Of a stretch of DNA of 64,000 nt, positions 42,872 to 51,360 are shown one piece after another. Each line of letters starts with the position of its first letter. The stretch's first letter is position 1. This DNA is from Agarivorans sp. Alg241-V36 (GTDB lineage: Bacteria > Pseudomonadota > Gammaproteobacteria > Enterobacterales > Celerinatantimonadaceae): NCBI RefSeq assembly GCF_900537085.1, contig NZ_UNRE01000002.1, positions 372,289-436,288 on the forward strand, written 5' to 3'. The translations under genes and the position numbers were made by a program. The notes under the pieces were generated by a model. That model was given only the letters and a program-made list of their open reading frames with translations. It ran no database searches and had not been told where the DNA came from.

Positions 42872-44050
42872 CTATCGAGTAATCCGTTTAGCCGCGGCAT
42901 TAAGGGCTTTATCCACTGCTTGTCTGCCGGTGGTGATGTTGGTGAGGCTGGTGGCCATGGCGGCCCAAAACTTACCCATTGCTGCAGCGTTTGGCATCGG
43001 TTCGCCTTGCGCTGCACTGGCATAAACTGCCTGCACTTTTGGGTCGTTAGTTAGCTCTTTTTGTAATTGTAAGTTTGCCATTGCGCCAATGTCGCCGCTG
43101 CTAAACAGTAAGCGTTGATTGTCTACATTCATTAGGTAGTAGTTTAGAAACTCGTCAACCAGTGCTGGTTGGCTAGTTGCGCTGTTCACCATGGCGCTCC
43201 AAATGCCAACAAAGGCTTTGGCGGGCTTGCCATTGATATTGGGTAAGGGCGCAACTCCAAAATCCATACCCACACTTTCCAATTCATCCCAGTACCAGGG
43301 GCCATTAATTACCATGGCAACTTTGCCCTTTACAAACTGCATATCCATGATTGAGTAATCAGCATTACGCGGCATTATTTGTTGGTCCAGCATGTCTTTG
43401 AGTAGCTTACCTGCGTACATTGCACTGGGGTGATTAACCCCAGTGTCTTTTACATTGTATTGCTCACCTTGTTTACCAAACACGTAAGCTCCGTCGGCCG
43501 CAAACAATGGCCATGTGTAGTAGGTATTGTTGTAGTCCCACAAAATAGCTTTGGTTTGTTGCCGCTCTTGAAGTTGCTTGTCTAGCTCGAAAATCTCTTC
43601 AAAACTAGCTGGAACTTCTTTGATGAGCGCTTTGTTATAAATAAGGCTTATTGCTTCTACGCCTATTGGGTAACCGTATACTTTGCCTTCAACTTTTACT
43701 GCGTCCCAGGCGTAGTCTACTGCTGAATCCTGCAGCGCTTGGCTGGGTTTTAGTTGTTTAATGAGTCCTGCATTTGCCCAGTCGCCTATTCTGTCATGAG
43801 GCCAGAATACGATGTCGGGACCTTCACCATTACGGGCTTGAATCTCAAAGTTTCCAGTGATGTCGACGGGTTGTTTCACCTCAACGATAATGCCGGTATC
43901 GTCGCTAAATTGTTTTGCAATAAGCTGCATTTGTTGGTGGCTTTTGCCAGTCCATATGGTTAGCTCTGGCTGTTGATTGTCGGCCAAAGCTAAGTTTGAA
44001 AAGGCCGCTAAAATACAGCTTAGCGTTATGCTGGTAATCCCTATTTTCAT
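42872..44050 (-). CDS. malE: MalE-like maltose/maltodextrin-binding protein (orphan)
   Basis: 392 residues from the ATG at 44050, which begins a signal peptide (MKIGITSI ... ALAD); the frame extends to 44107 without a better start. ABC-type periplasmic binding fold close to MalE: LTIWTGKSHQQMQLIAKQF at the mature start, GPDIVFWPHDRIGDWANAGL, and GPWYWDELESVGMDFGVAPLP. It should bind maltodextrins or a similar alpha-glucan oligomer. No malF, malG or malK genes lie beside it, so it either serves a transporter encoded elsewhere or acts in sensing. Confidence 0.87.
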   Translation of the reverse strand: MKIGITSITLSCILAAFSNLALADNQQPELTIWTGKSHQQMQLIAKQFSDDTGIIVEVKQPVDITGNFEIQARNGEGPDIVFWPHDRIGDWANAGLIKQLKPSQALQDSAVDYAWDAVKVEGKVYGYPIGVEAISLIYNKALIKEVPASFEEIFELDKQLQERQQTKAILWDYNNTYYTWPLFAADGAYVFGKQGEQYNVKDTGVNHPSAMYAGKLLKDMLDQQIMPRNADYSIMDMQFVKGKVAMVINGPWYWDELESVGMDFGVAPLPNINGKPAKAFVGIWSAMVNSATSQPALVDEFLNYYLMNVDNQRLLFSSGDIGAMANLQLQKELTNDPKVQAVYASAAQGEPMPNAAAMGKFWAAMATSLTNITTGRQAVDKALNAAAKRITR

Positions 44051-44343
44051 TATATTTTTCCCGATAGCTTGCCGACTTAGCATTGAGAAAACATGAGTGA
44101 CTTGCAAGGAAAAACAAAGTGGCTATAGAGCGAGCTCACACTCAAGATTAAGTTGTTGATAGATTTGCGAACTTAGGCTGCTTATTCAGCTTTTGTTAAC
44201 AATTGTGTCACATTTCTTTACACAAGTTGAATTGTGATTATTTGTTCAAAAAATAAACATATTGATTTGGTTAACAATGTTGGTCTAGGTACTAAATATG
44301 CATCAAGTCATTAGATAAAGTTATCATCAGTTTAAGAATTCAC

Positions 44344-45387
44344 ATGAGTGATAAGAGTCTTTCATCTGTTAAGCGGTTCTTTCGTTGGGTTGATTTACAT
44401 CACGGAGTGCTAGGGTTTATCGCTACAGTTGTCACAGTGATTGTTACGGTGGGTGTTGCATACAAATCTATTCAAACGTCAGCAGACCTTTTTTCTGAGG
44501 AACTGAAGGCGCAAAAAGAAGCTGCCCAAGTGGCAAATGTTGCAAATTATGTTTCCGCAATTAGCGAAGCGCTGTTGATGTTTAAAGAGGCTGATGAGGA
44601 AGCCTTAGATAGATTCGTAGTATCTCGTTCTGAGCTGCTTTTGGAAAGCTTAAGCACATCCACTTTATTAGCTCAGGTCATTCAGTTCATTTCAGATAAT
44701 GATTTTGCCAAGTTGTTTGATACCACTAGGTATTTTCAAGAGAAGAAGTTTCTGTCTTTAGCGGGCAAGGATCTTTCTTATATCAAGTTAAACGACATCA
44801 CATTTACAACAACCAGTTTGTATTGCGTGAACCTGACTGGATCCTATTTATCTAGGACGACCTTTGACTTCCCAGATTTTAGTTATGTAAATATGGAGAA
44901 CTTAAATTTTAACGAAACTAAGCTTAATGGCGCTCGGGTCTATTGGAGCAATTTAAAAGATGTATCCATAGAACTTTCAGGTAAAGAAGAGAATCTGCCA
45001 CTAACATTTTCTCAAACCAGTTTTATATTTTCCAATTTACAAGGCTTACGTTTAGGTAAGTCTAATACACAATCTAAATCGCTTGACCCTGACAAACTAA
45101 ATAAACAACAGCAGAAAGATTTAGAAGTACTGGCTGAGATGCTATTTAACACTAAGTCTCTTTATGGCTCTCTTTTAGATAATGATTTAAAGCAGTTAAT
45201 GCTAGACCTCAACCCCAAAAAGTATGAAGAGCTAGTGAGTTTGGAGTACTTTCTCAAAGTTGACTCTGTACCCAACGCTAGCCTAGAGGCTAGTCGAAAG
45301 ACCTACAGCACTGAAGCGACTTTGGTTGCGCACCAAGAGGCGTGGAGACAACGATGGCAAGATAAGATAGATAGGTGGTGTAAATAA
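44344..45387 (+). CDS. Membrane protein with pentapeptide-like repeats, unknown
   Basis: 347 residues. One membrane helix (~20-42), a helical, coiled-coil-prone stretch (~48-135), then degenerate pentapeptide-type repeats (~138-212: LSYIKLNDITFTTTSLYCVNLTG, then YVNMENLNFNETKLNGARV) followed by a helical C-terminal domain. Such repeats form a right-handed beta helix. AT-rich codon use and small odd neighbours suggest acquired DNA. Function unknown. Its stop overlaps the start of the next gene (TAATG). Confidence 0.6.
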   Translation: MSDKSLSSVKRFFRWVDLHHGVLGFIATVVTVIVTVGVAYKSIQTSADLFSEELKAQKEAAQVANVANYVSAISEALLMFKEADEEALDRFVVSRSELLLESLSTSTLLAQVIQFISDNDFAKLFDTTRYFQEKKFLSLAGKDLSYIKLNDITFTTTSLYCVNLTGSYLSRTTFDFPDFSYVNMENLNFNETKLNGARVYWSNLKDVSIELSGKEENLPLTFSQTSFIFSNLQGLRLGKSNTQSKSLDPDKLNKQQQKDLEVLAEMLFNTKSLYGSLLDNDLKQLMLDLNPKKYEELVSLEYFLKVDSVPNASLEASRKTYSTEATLVAHQEAWRQRWQDKIDRWCK

Positions 45388-45632
45388 TGATGAAAATGAT
45401 CTTTTGTCTACTTCCCTTGAGTTTTGCTGTTAGTGCCAATTGCACCTTGCAAGGAGATGTATATCAAGAGGGAGCTCAGCTAGGTAATCTGAAATGTTTA
45501 GATGGAAATTTTACTTTAATAAGTTCAGACCCCGAGCCTACATTAATTACAACGACGGATTTGACTGAACGTAATGGTATTCACGTTGAAGCTACTGAAC
45601 AGCAGCCAACGGATAATACCCAGGAGAAATAG
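45387..45632 (+). CDS. Tiny secreted Cys-pair protein (copy 1)
   Basis: 81 residues with a signal peptide (about 1-17). The mature core NCTLQGDVYQEGAQLGNLKCLDGNF has two cysteines 18 residues apart, followed by a Thr/Glu-rich tail. It is paralogous to the next gene, sharing C-x3-G-x-VY-x-EGA-x2-G-x2-KC-x2-G-x-(W/F). One-base overlap with the upstream membrane-protein gene. Confidence 0.6.
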   Translation: MMKMIFCLLPLSFAVSANCTLQGDVYQEGAQLGNLKCLDGNFTLISSDPEPTLITTTDLTERNGIHVEATEQQPTDNTQEK

Positions 45633-45634
45633 CC

Positions 45635-45784
45635 ATGAAAATGCTAAAAATAGGGTTTGTACTAGTGACACTATCGCTTAGTTTTCCAAGCTTTGCTGAT
45701 TGTGTACACGGCGGCAATGTGTACCCAGAAGGCGCAACTATCGGCAGTTATAAATGTGTCAACGGTTCGTGGGTGGGCAATTAG
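45635..45784 (+). CDS. Tiny secreted Cys-pair protein (copy 2)
   Basis: 49 residues, starting two bases after the previous stop with AGGAG upstream. A signal peptide (MKMLKIGFVLVTLSLSFPSFA) is followed by a 28-residue mature peptide, DCVHGGNVYPEGATIGSYKC then VNGSWVGN, whose two cysteines match those of copy 1. Too short for most gene callers. It is probably a periplasmic or secreted disulfide-bonded micro-protein; the function is unknown. Confidence 0.6.
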   Translation: MKMLKIGFVLVTLSLSFPSFADCVHGGNVYPEGATIGSYKCVNGSWVGN

Positions 45785-45786
45785 CC

Positions 45787-46062
45787 TTACCTACGTTCAC
45801 AGGAGGTACAACCGCGGCAAGCCGAACGAGTATGTTTGTCTAAACGCTCACGCTGAGTTTTGCAGTAGGCATTCTTTAAAGCTCGGCGTGCCGAAAACCA
45901 GTCATCTGCTTTGCTTAAGATGAGGTTACCGCCAAAACGTTTAACCAACAAGTCTCGGCTTTCATCAATAAAACTCTTATCAAAGTCGATTTCGAAGTAG
46001 CGCAAAGCTTCTTCAATGCAGGTGAAGTTTTCTATTGTTTTGTTGATCTTGGTATTAGTCAT
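45787..46062 (-). CDS. NifW-like small protein with C-terminal Cys cluster
   Basis: 91 residues. IEEALRYFEIDFDKSFIDESRDLLVKRFGG with a later ALKNAY resembles the core of NifW-family proteins (a YD-x-x-V and RLhILkRF type pattern). The basic C-terminus holds four cysteines (one near residue 69, then CRGCTSC), fit for metal or Fe-S binding. No nif genes are present, so a nitrogenase role is unlikely. The stop lies two bases from that of the converging micro-protein gene. Confidence 0.5.
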   Translation of the reverse strand: MTNTKINKTIENFTCIEEALRYFEIDFDKSFIDESRDLLVKRFGGNLILSKADDWFSARRALKNAYCKTQRERLDKHTRSACRGCTSCERR

Positions 46063-46094
46063 TGAAGAGTCCTAAGGCCTGCGAATAGGCTAGC

Positions 46095-46116
46095 AAAACC
46101 GTTAAGACGGTTTTTT
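46095..46116. terminator. Orphan bidirectional hairpin
   Basis: AAAACCGT (46095-46102), TAAG and ACGGTTTT (46107-46114), then TT. It lies upstream of the leftward NifW-like gene, where no rightward gene ends nearby, so it may act as an attenuator or insulator. Confidence 0.45.
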
Positions 46117-46221
46117 GATGTGACTTAATTAAGCGTCGAATTATCGCCTTTCGAGAAAAACAGCATGACTTTAAACAAAACTCAGACTAAATTGTTAATG
46201 AAATGTTGCATTGGGGCCTAA

Positions 46222-46446
46222 ATGATGAAACCAGCACTTCCCTTAATAATCTGCGTACTTATTTCAGCCTGTTCTAGCCAAGCTACCACGAGCAGTGGCG
46301 ATAATAAGGCAGAGGATAATCAAAACTATAATCAGGATTTGTTGGCATCTATTAAGCAATCACCTAATGCCAATCAAGCCTTTAGTCTTAGCGAAGAGCA
46401 AATTGATATGTGGCAGCACGCTGGTTGTGGCGGAGGGCATAGGTAA
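46222..46446 (+). CDS. Small lipoprotein
   Basis: 74 residues. Lipoprotein signal with lipobox LISAC (Cys17), then a Ser/Thr/Asn-rich stretch and a short helix ending in HAGCGGGHR. The Cys-Gly-Gly-Gly-His end could bind a metal. ATG codons at 46222 and 46225 are both possible starts. No family recognised. Confidence 0.55.
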   Translation: MMKPALPLIICVLISACSSQATTSSGDNKAEDNQNYNQDLLASIKQSPNANQAFSLSEEQIDMWQHAGCGGGHR

Positions 46447-46650
46447 TATCAGCTTATTTAAACAACTACCGTCTTATCTCTCTATAAAACTGCAGCAGTA
46501 AATAATTGTTGCCAGCTAATGAGCATGCAAGTGTTGAATAACTAATATTGATAGTGGGCTCTATAAGTACTTCTTTCTTAGACTTTATTTATCGGCATAG
46601 CTAAACCTGTTTTAGCTTGCGTGTTGGACTTGGTTTTTGTGGAGGTGTAG

Positions 46651-47616
46651 ATGCCCTTAAAGCCCGCTATTGATCCTGAACAATGGATTTTATCAAATCC
46701 AAACGACTTAATATCGCTTACCAAATGGCAGCGCACGGTAAACTTGCTGGCTAAGCTGTTCGATGCACCCGCTGGTTTTTTGGTTCAACACACCCCAAGT
46801 GGTTATCAGGTCACAATTGCTAGCGAACAGCAGTCTAACCCCTATCAAGCGGGAATGGTGGTGGAACCGCAAGCTAATATCTTTTGTCGAAAAATTGTAG
46901 AAACACGTAAAAGCTTGTATGTGGCCAATGCCATGATCGATCCCTGCTGGGACAGTAATCCCGAAGTGCATGGTGACGGGTTTCGCTCTTACCTTGGGGT
47001 TCCAGTATTTTGGCCAAACGGTAAAGCATTTGGCACTTTTTGTGTCATGGATTACCGCGAAATCAACTACGACGATACCTATTTTGAACTTATTGAGCAG
47101 CTAAAAGACATCCTCGAAGCCGATTTGTCCTTGCTTGAGTTATACACTCATATGCAGAAATTGGCGGTTACCGATCCCTTAACCGAGTTAAACAATCGCC
47201 GTGGATTTTGTTCCTTAGCCCAGCAGCGGATCCGCTTAGCTAAGCGCATGGGTTCTCGCTTGGGGGTGTTCTATTTAGATGTAGATAAGTTTAAGCAGAT
47301 TAATGATAGCTACGGACATGCTGTAGGGGATGAAGTGTTGATAGATGTGGCAAAAGCGATGCATAAGTGTGTGCGCAGTTCTGACGTGATTGGCCGAATG
47401 GGTGGCGACGAGTTTGTTGCTTTGGTCTTAATTGAGCAGGACTCTGACTTAGATGCCATTGCGCAACGCTTTACCGACCAATTTGCTCAATACTCCGAGC
47501 AAGATTTACCCTTGTATACGGTGGCTATCGGTTATATTGATGTTGACCTAAACATGGAGGTGGAAGGAATAATGGCCTTGGCAGATCAAGATATGTATCA
47601 ACATAAAGTAGAGTAA
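46651..47616 (+). CDS. Diguanylate cyclase with GAF sensor domain
   Basis: 321 residues. Residues ~20-160 form a GAF-type sensor (GDGFRSYLGVPVFWPNGKAFGTFCVMD). Residues ~168-320 form a GGDEF domain with VTDPLTELNNRRGF, DVDKFKQINDSYGH and the intact catalytic GGDEF at 251-255. The product-inhibition site RSSD (242-245) sits five residues before it, so the enzyme should make c-di-GMP and be feedback-inhibited. The cue sensed by the GAF domain is unknown. No phosphodiesterase neighbour. Confidence 0.93.
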   Translation: MPLKPAIDPEQWILSNPNDLISLTKWQRTVNLLAKLFDAPAGFLVQHTPSGYQVTIASEQQSNPYQAGMVVEPQANIFCRKIVETRKSLYVANAMIDPCWDSNPEVHGDGFRSYLGVPVFWPNGKAFGTFCVMDYREINYDDTYFELIEQLKDILEADLSLLELYTHMQKLAVTDPLTELNNRRGFCSLAQQRIRLAKRMGSRLGVFYLDVDKFKQINDSYGHAVGDEVLIDVAKAMHKCVRSSDVIGRMGGDEFVALVLIEQDSDLDAIAQRFTDQFAQYSEQDLPLYTVAIGYIDVDLNMEVEGIMALADQDMYQHKVE

Positions 47617-47764
47617 TAATTTGAGCAATAACTTGATGTTATTTTGACCACTTGGCTTGGCTGGTGTATCATCGCGCAGCTTTAGAATTACTCACTATTT
47701 TTTGCCTGCACTAATGGTATGACTGTTCGCCTCGGATGGCGCGTTTTGGCTATCGGAGATTTAC

Positions 47765-48070
47765 TTGGAACAGTTTATTCAATTTTTGTATCCCTTCAGT
47801 TGGATCATTTCTATATTGTCGTTTAGCCCGCAAATTATTCGCTTAATGCGGATAAAAGGCCCCGCTAAAGAGATCTCGTTTTTAAGTTGGATTATGTTCC
47901 AATGTAATGCGGTATTAGCGTGGTCTTATACGGTGTTTGTCGTGGGCGACCCACTGCTTTCGGTGACTACTAGCTTGGTATTAGCTGCCAACATCACAAT
48001 GGTTATGGTGCTAGTTTATAAACGTATTAAATATCGTGAAGTTGCTGTGGAAGATGCCTTAAGTGCTTGA
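47765..48070 (+). CDS. SemiSWEET/PQ-loop-like small membrane protein
   Basis: 101 residues with three membrane helices in one half-unit. The PQ dipeptide in SILSFSPQIIRLMRIKGPAKEIS (~18-40) and the N in the last helix (LAANITM) are SemiSWEET features. Such proteins dimerise and carry sugars. Start is TTG at 47765: GGAG lies 7 bases upstream, and no ATG is in frame between the preceding stop and this codon. Confidence 0.7.
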   Translation: MEQFIQFLYPFSWIISILSFSPQIIRLMRIKGPAKEISFLSWIMFQCNAVLAWSYTVFVVGDPLLSVTTSLVLAANITMVMVLVYKRIKYREVAVEDALSA

Positions 48071-48474
48071 TTTTATTTGCCTCTCTAAATAATTGCTGAA
48101 TTAAAAGTAACTTTTAAATACGAATGACGCTGGTCTTATCAGCCGTCATTCGCGACCTCGCGCACTATTTTGCCTGAAAAAAGCCTGACTTTTTCCCTTT
48201 CATTTCATCACAAAAATCTTTTCCTTGATTGATTTCATATTTGTCAATAAAGGCCTTGATAACTGTTTTTCGCTTGCTAATTTCATTATTGAGTAAAACC
48301 TCAAAGTAAGGTTTGCCAAAAAAGGTGTGAGGCCTAATGAGAGCGTTCATGAGTTAGCATGGCATGGTCAAGCTCTTCGTTTGCAGTGGTTTACACACCT
48401 GTGTGCTTCTTACCTTCACAAAGATGAAGGGGAAGAAAATAGCTAATTTTGCAAATATAGAGAGATACGCAATG
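48071..48474. other. Leader region of the first GH9 gene
   Basis: About 400 AT-rich bases. A bulged hairpin (CGAATGACG-CTG with CAG-c-CGTCATTCG, 48121-48152) follows the SemiSWEET-like gene, without a T-run. A 61-codon leftward frame at 48165-48350 has no ribosome site. No promoter could be fixed. Confidence 0.35.
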
Positions 48475-51294
48475 ATGTTAAGGAAAACACTTCTCGCTAC
48501 GGCGATAGTAACTAGTGCGATGTCGGCGCACGCAGCCAATTATGGTGAAGCGCTACAAAAATCCATTTATTTCTACGAAGCTCAGCAATCTGGTGTGTTA
48601 CCCGATTGGAACCGCAATGAATGGCGCGGTGACTCAGCGTTAGGCGATGGTAGCGATAATAACGTTGATTTAACCGGTGGTTGGTATGATGCCGGCGACC
48701 ACGTTAAATTCGGCTTTCCAATGGCCTCTACCGCCACCATGTTGGCCTGGGGTGTAGTGGAATACCCCGATGCTTATGCTCAAACCAACCAATTGGAACA
48801 CATTAAAAATAGCTTACGCTTTGTGGCTGACTATTTTGTTAAAGCGCATACCGCGCCAAATGAATTATGGGGCCAAGTAGGTAAAGGTAGCGTAGATCAC
48901 GCTTGGTGGGGATCTGCTGAAGTGATGCAAATGGAGCGTCCTTCTTACAAAATCGATGCTGCTAACCCAGGTTCTGACTTGGCGGGCGAAACCGCAGCTG
49001 CATTAGCGGCTATTTCCATGGTGTTTAAAGAGAGTGACCCTAGTTACTCGGCGATGTTGTTGGAGCACGCTAAGCAGCTTTATGCTTTTGCCGACAACTA
49101 CCGAGGTAAATACTCTGATGCAATTACCGATGCCAAAGCCTTTTATAACTCATGGAGTGGTTATCAAGACGAGTTGGTGTGGGGCGCAATTTGGCTGTAT
49201 CAAGCCACCAACGATGTTGCTTACTTAGATAAAGCCAAACTTGAATATCCTAATCTAGGCACCGAAGGACAAACGGAATATCGCGCTTACAAATGGGGCC
49301 AAGCATGGGATGATAAGTCTTATGGCTCTTATGTTTTGCTAGCCAAAATTACTGGCGAGCAAGTCTATCAAGATGATGCCGAACGTTGGTTAGATTATTG
49401 GACCACCGGTTTTAACGGCGAAAAAATCACTTACACGCCGGGTGGCTTAGCCTTTTTAGATGTTTGGGGCGCAGCGCGTTATACCTCGAATACTTCATTC
49501 TTAGCGCTGATTTATTCTGATTTTCTAAAAGAAAATAACCTCGCAGCAGGCAAGGCAGACACCTATTACAACTTCGCTAAAAGTCAGCTCGACTACATAT
49601 TGGGTGATAACCCGCTAAACATCTCTTACCAAATTGGTTATGGCGATTACCACCCAACTAAACCACACCACCGCACCGCTCATGGTGCTTGGGCCGATAG
49701 TTTATCAAGCCACCCAGAAGAGAACCGCCACCTGCTCGTGGGCGCTTTAGTAGGCGGACCTGGCGACGATGATTCTTACGCTGATGACCGTGGCGATTAC
49801 TACAAAAACGAAGTGGCCACCGATTACAACGCCGGTTTCACTTCAGCGCTAGCACGCCTTTGGTTAGACCATGGCGGAGCGCCAATTGCCGAAGCTGATT
49901 TCCCAGATAAAGAAGTGCGAGACACCGAGTTATTTGTGGATGCAAAAGTAAACTCAGAAGGGCCACGACATATCGAGATTAGTGCTCGCGTACACAACCA
50001 TACAGCGTGGCCATCGCGCGTGACCGACCAGCTTAGTATTCGCTACTGGGTAGACATTAGTGAAGTAGTTGCCGCTGGTTACACTGTAGACGATGTAACT
50101 ATTTCAACGGCTTACTCGCAAGGCACTGGTTACAGTGGTTTACACCCTTGGGGTAATGAAGGGGATAATATTTATTACGCCGATATTAGCTTTGATGGTG
50201 TAGATATATACCCTGGTGGTCAGTCACCGTCTAAGAAAGAAGTACAATTCCGCTTAGCCTTACCGACCAATACCAACGATCCAGATTGGGACAATGCTAA
50301 CGACCCATCATGGGATAACTACACCAATGCACATGAATTAGCACCGAAAATTGCTATGTACGATGCGGGTGTTTTAGTTTGGGGAACCGAGCCAAGCGCG
50401 GCCTGTGGCGGAGCAACCGGCATTAACTGTGCGCCTATTGCTCAAAGCCAATCAGTGGCTACTGACTTTGATACTCCTGCTTCGATTACCTTAAGCGCAA
50501 CCGATAGCGATGGCACTATCGCCAGCTTTGCTATTGCTAGCCAACCGACAAATGGTTCGGTAACGCTAGCGGGTAACGTGGCGAGCTATGTGCCTAACGC
50601 TGGTTTCTTTGGCAGTGATAGCTTTGAGTTTAGCGCTACCGATGATCAGGGTGAAGTATCGCAGCTTGCGAGTGTCACCGTTGAGGTGGCAGAGCCAATC
50701 ATTCCTGCTGTCACGATTAGCTCTCCTGCCAACGGCAGCGAAGTTAGCCCAAGTAGTGATGTAGTGCTGCAACTAGATGTTGCCAATGCTTATGGCGCAA
50801 ATGTTTATCTTGATGGTGCTTTAGCTGCCAATCGAGTAGGCAGTGGAGCCGTTACGCTAACGATGCCAGCAAGCGAAGGAGCAGTAGCGATTGTTGTTAT
50901 TGCCACCGACGAGCAAGGCAGTGAGCTAAGTGCTGAGGCCAGCTTAAGCTTAGTGGTTAAGCAAGGCGCAGAGCCACCAGTAGGTGATGGCTTAAGCTGT
51001 GAAGTAGGTAAAGCTGACACTTGGTCTACAGGCTTTGTGATTAATTCAATTACTGTAAGCAATGGCGGAAGTGAAGCGGTAAGCGGATGGAAGGTAAATC
51101 TTGTGTTTACCGACCCAGTGAGCTTAGCCAACGGTTGGAATGCTCAGCTTAATGCTTCAAGTGATGGCTTAGGTATTAGCGCCAGCAATGAAGTGTATAA
51201 CGGCCAACTTGCGCCAAATGCGAGCGCCTCATTCGGCTTGCAAGGTGAGCACTCTGGCACCTTTGTTGCCCCAACTTGTGAAATCTTACCTTAG
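48475..51294 (+). CDS. GH9 endoglucanase with CBM3-like, Ig-like and CBM2 modules (copy A)
   Basis: 939 residues from the ATG at 48475; the frame is open further upstream, but this ATG starts a signal peptide (cut after SAHA, residue 20) identical in plan to copy B. GH9 catalytic domain ~21-470 with WYDAGDH (Asp72, Asp75), [12 protein letters not shown] (His399) and [12 protein letters not shown] (Glu446, the acid). Then a CBM3c-like module (~482-640), a cadherin/Ig-like domain (~652-738), a second Ig-like domain (~742-829) and a CBM2 (~839-939) bounded by Cys842 and Cys935. It should be a secreted, processive-type cellulase. First of the GH9-GH5-GH9 array. Confidence 0.95.
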   Translation: MLRKTLLATAIVTSAMSAHAANYGEALQKSIYFYEAQQSGVLPDWNRNEWRGDSALGDGSDNNVDLTGGWYDAGDHVKFGFPMASTATMLAWGVVEYPDAYAQTNQLEHIKNSLRFVADYFVKAHTAPNELWGQVGKGSVDHAWWGSAEVMQMERPSYKIDAANPGSDLAGETAAALAAISMVFKESDPSYSAMLLEHAKQLYAFADNYRGKYSDAITDAKAFYNSWSGYQDELVWGAIWLYQATNDVAYLDKAKLEYPNLGTEGQTEYRAYKWGQAWDDKSYGSYVLLAKITGEQVYQDDAERWLDYWTTGFNGEKITYTPGGLAFLDVWGAARYTSNTSFLALIYSDFLKENNLAAGKADTYYNFAKSQLDYILGDNPLNISYQIGYGDYHPTKPHHRTAHGAWADSLSSHPEENRHLLVGALVGGPGDDDSYADDRGDYYKNEVATDYNAGFTSALARLWLDHGGAPIAEADFPDKEVRDTELFVDAKVNSEGPRHIEISARVHNHTAWPSRVTDQLSIRYWVDISEVVAAGYTVDDVTISTAYSQGTGYSGLHPWGNEGDNIYYADISFDGVDIYPGGQSPSKKEVQFRLALPTNTNDPDWDNANDPSWDNYTNAHELAPKIAMYDAGVLVWGTEPSAACGGATGINCAPIAQSQSVATDFDTPASITLSATDSDGTIASFAIASQPTNGSVTLAGNVASYVPNAGFFGSDSFEFSATDDQGEVSQLASVTVEVAEPIIPAVTISSPANGSEVSPSSDVVLQLDVANAYGANVYLDGALAANRVGSGAVTLTMPASEGAVAIVVIATDEQGSELSAEASLSLVVKQGAEPPVGDGLSCEVGKADTWSTGFVINSITVSNGGSEAVSGWKVNLVFTDPVSLANGWNAQLNASSDGLGISASNEVYNGQLAPNASASFGLQGEHSGTFVAPTCEILP

Positions 51295-51307
51295 GACTTA
51301 ACACCCC

Positions 51308-51335
51308 AAAGCGGCCTTAATCGGCCGCTTTTCTC
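51308..51335 (+). terminator. Terminator between GH9 copy A and GH5
   Basis: AAAGCGGCC (51308-51316) and GGCCGCTTT (51323-51331) with a six-base loop and a short T-run, so the two genes need not be one transcript. Confidence 0.75.
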
Positions 51336-51360
51336 ATTGGGGTTTGTTACGGAGAACAAC

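Noticed and set aside
44195-44255. CRP/MalT-like sites between the malE-like gene and the pentapeptide-like gene
   Set aside because: GTGTCAC and CACAAGTTGAATTGTGATT stretches are suggestive, but none gives a full palindrome with correct spacing.
48121-48152. Hairpin after the SemiSWEET-like gene as an intrinsic terminator
   Set aside because: The stem has a bulge and no T-run follows; it is only noted within the leader region.
48165-48350. 61-codon leftward ORF upstream of GH9 copy A
   Set aside because: No ribosome site before its ATG, no recognisable family, and it lies in the leader of a strongly predicted gene on the other strand. Possible but unsupported.
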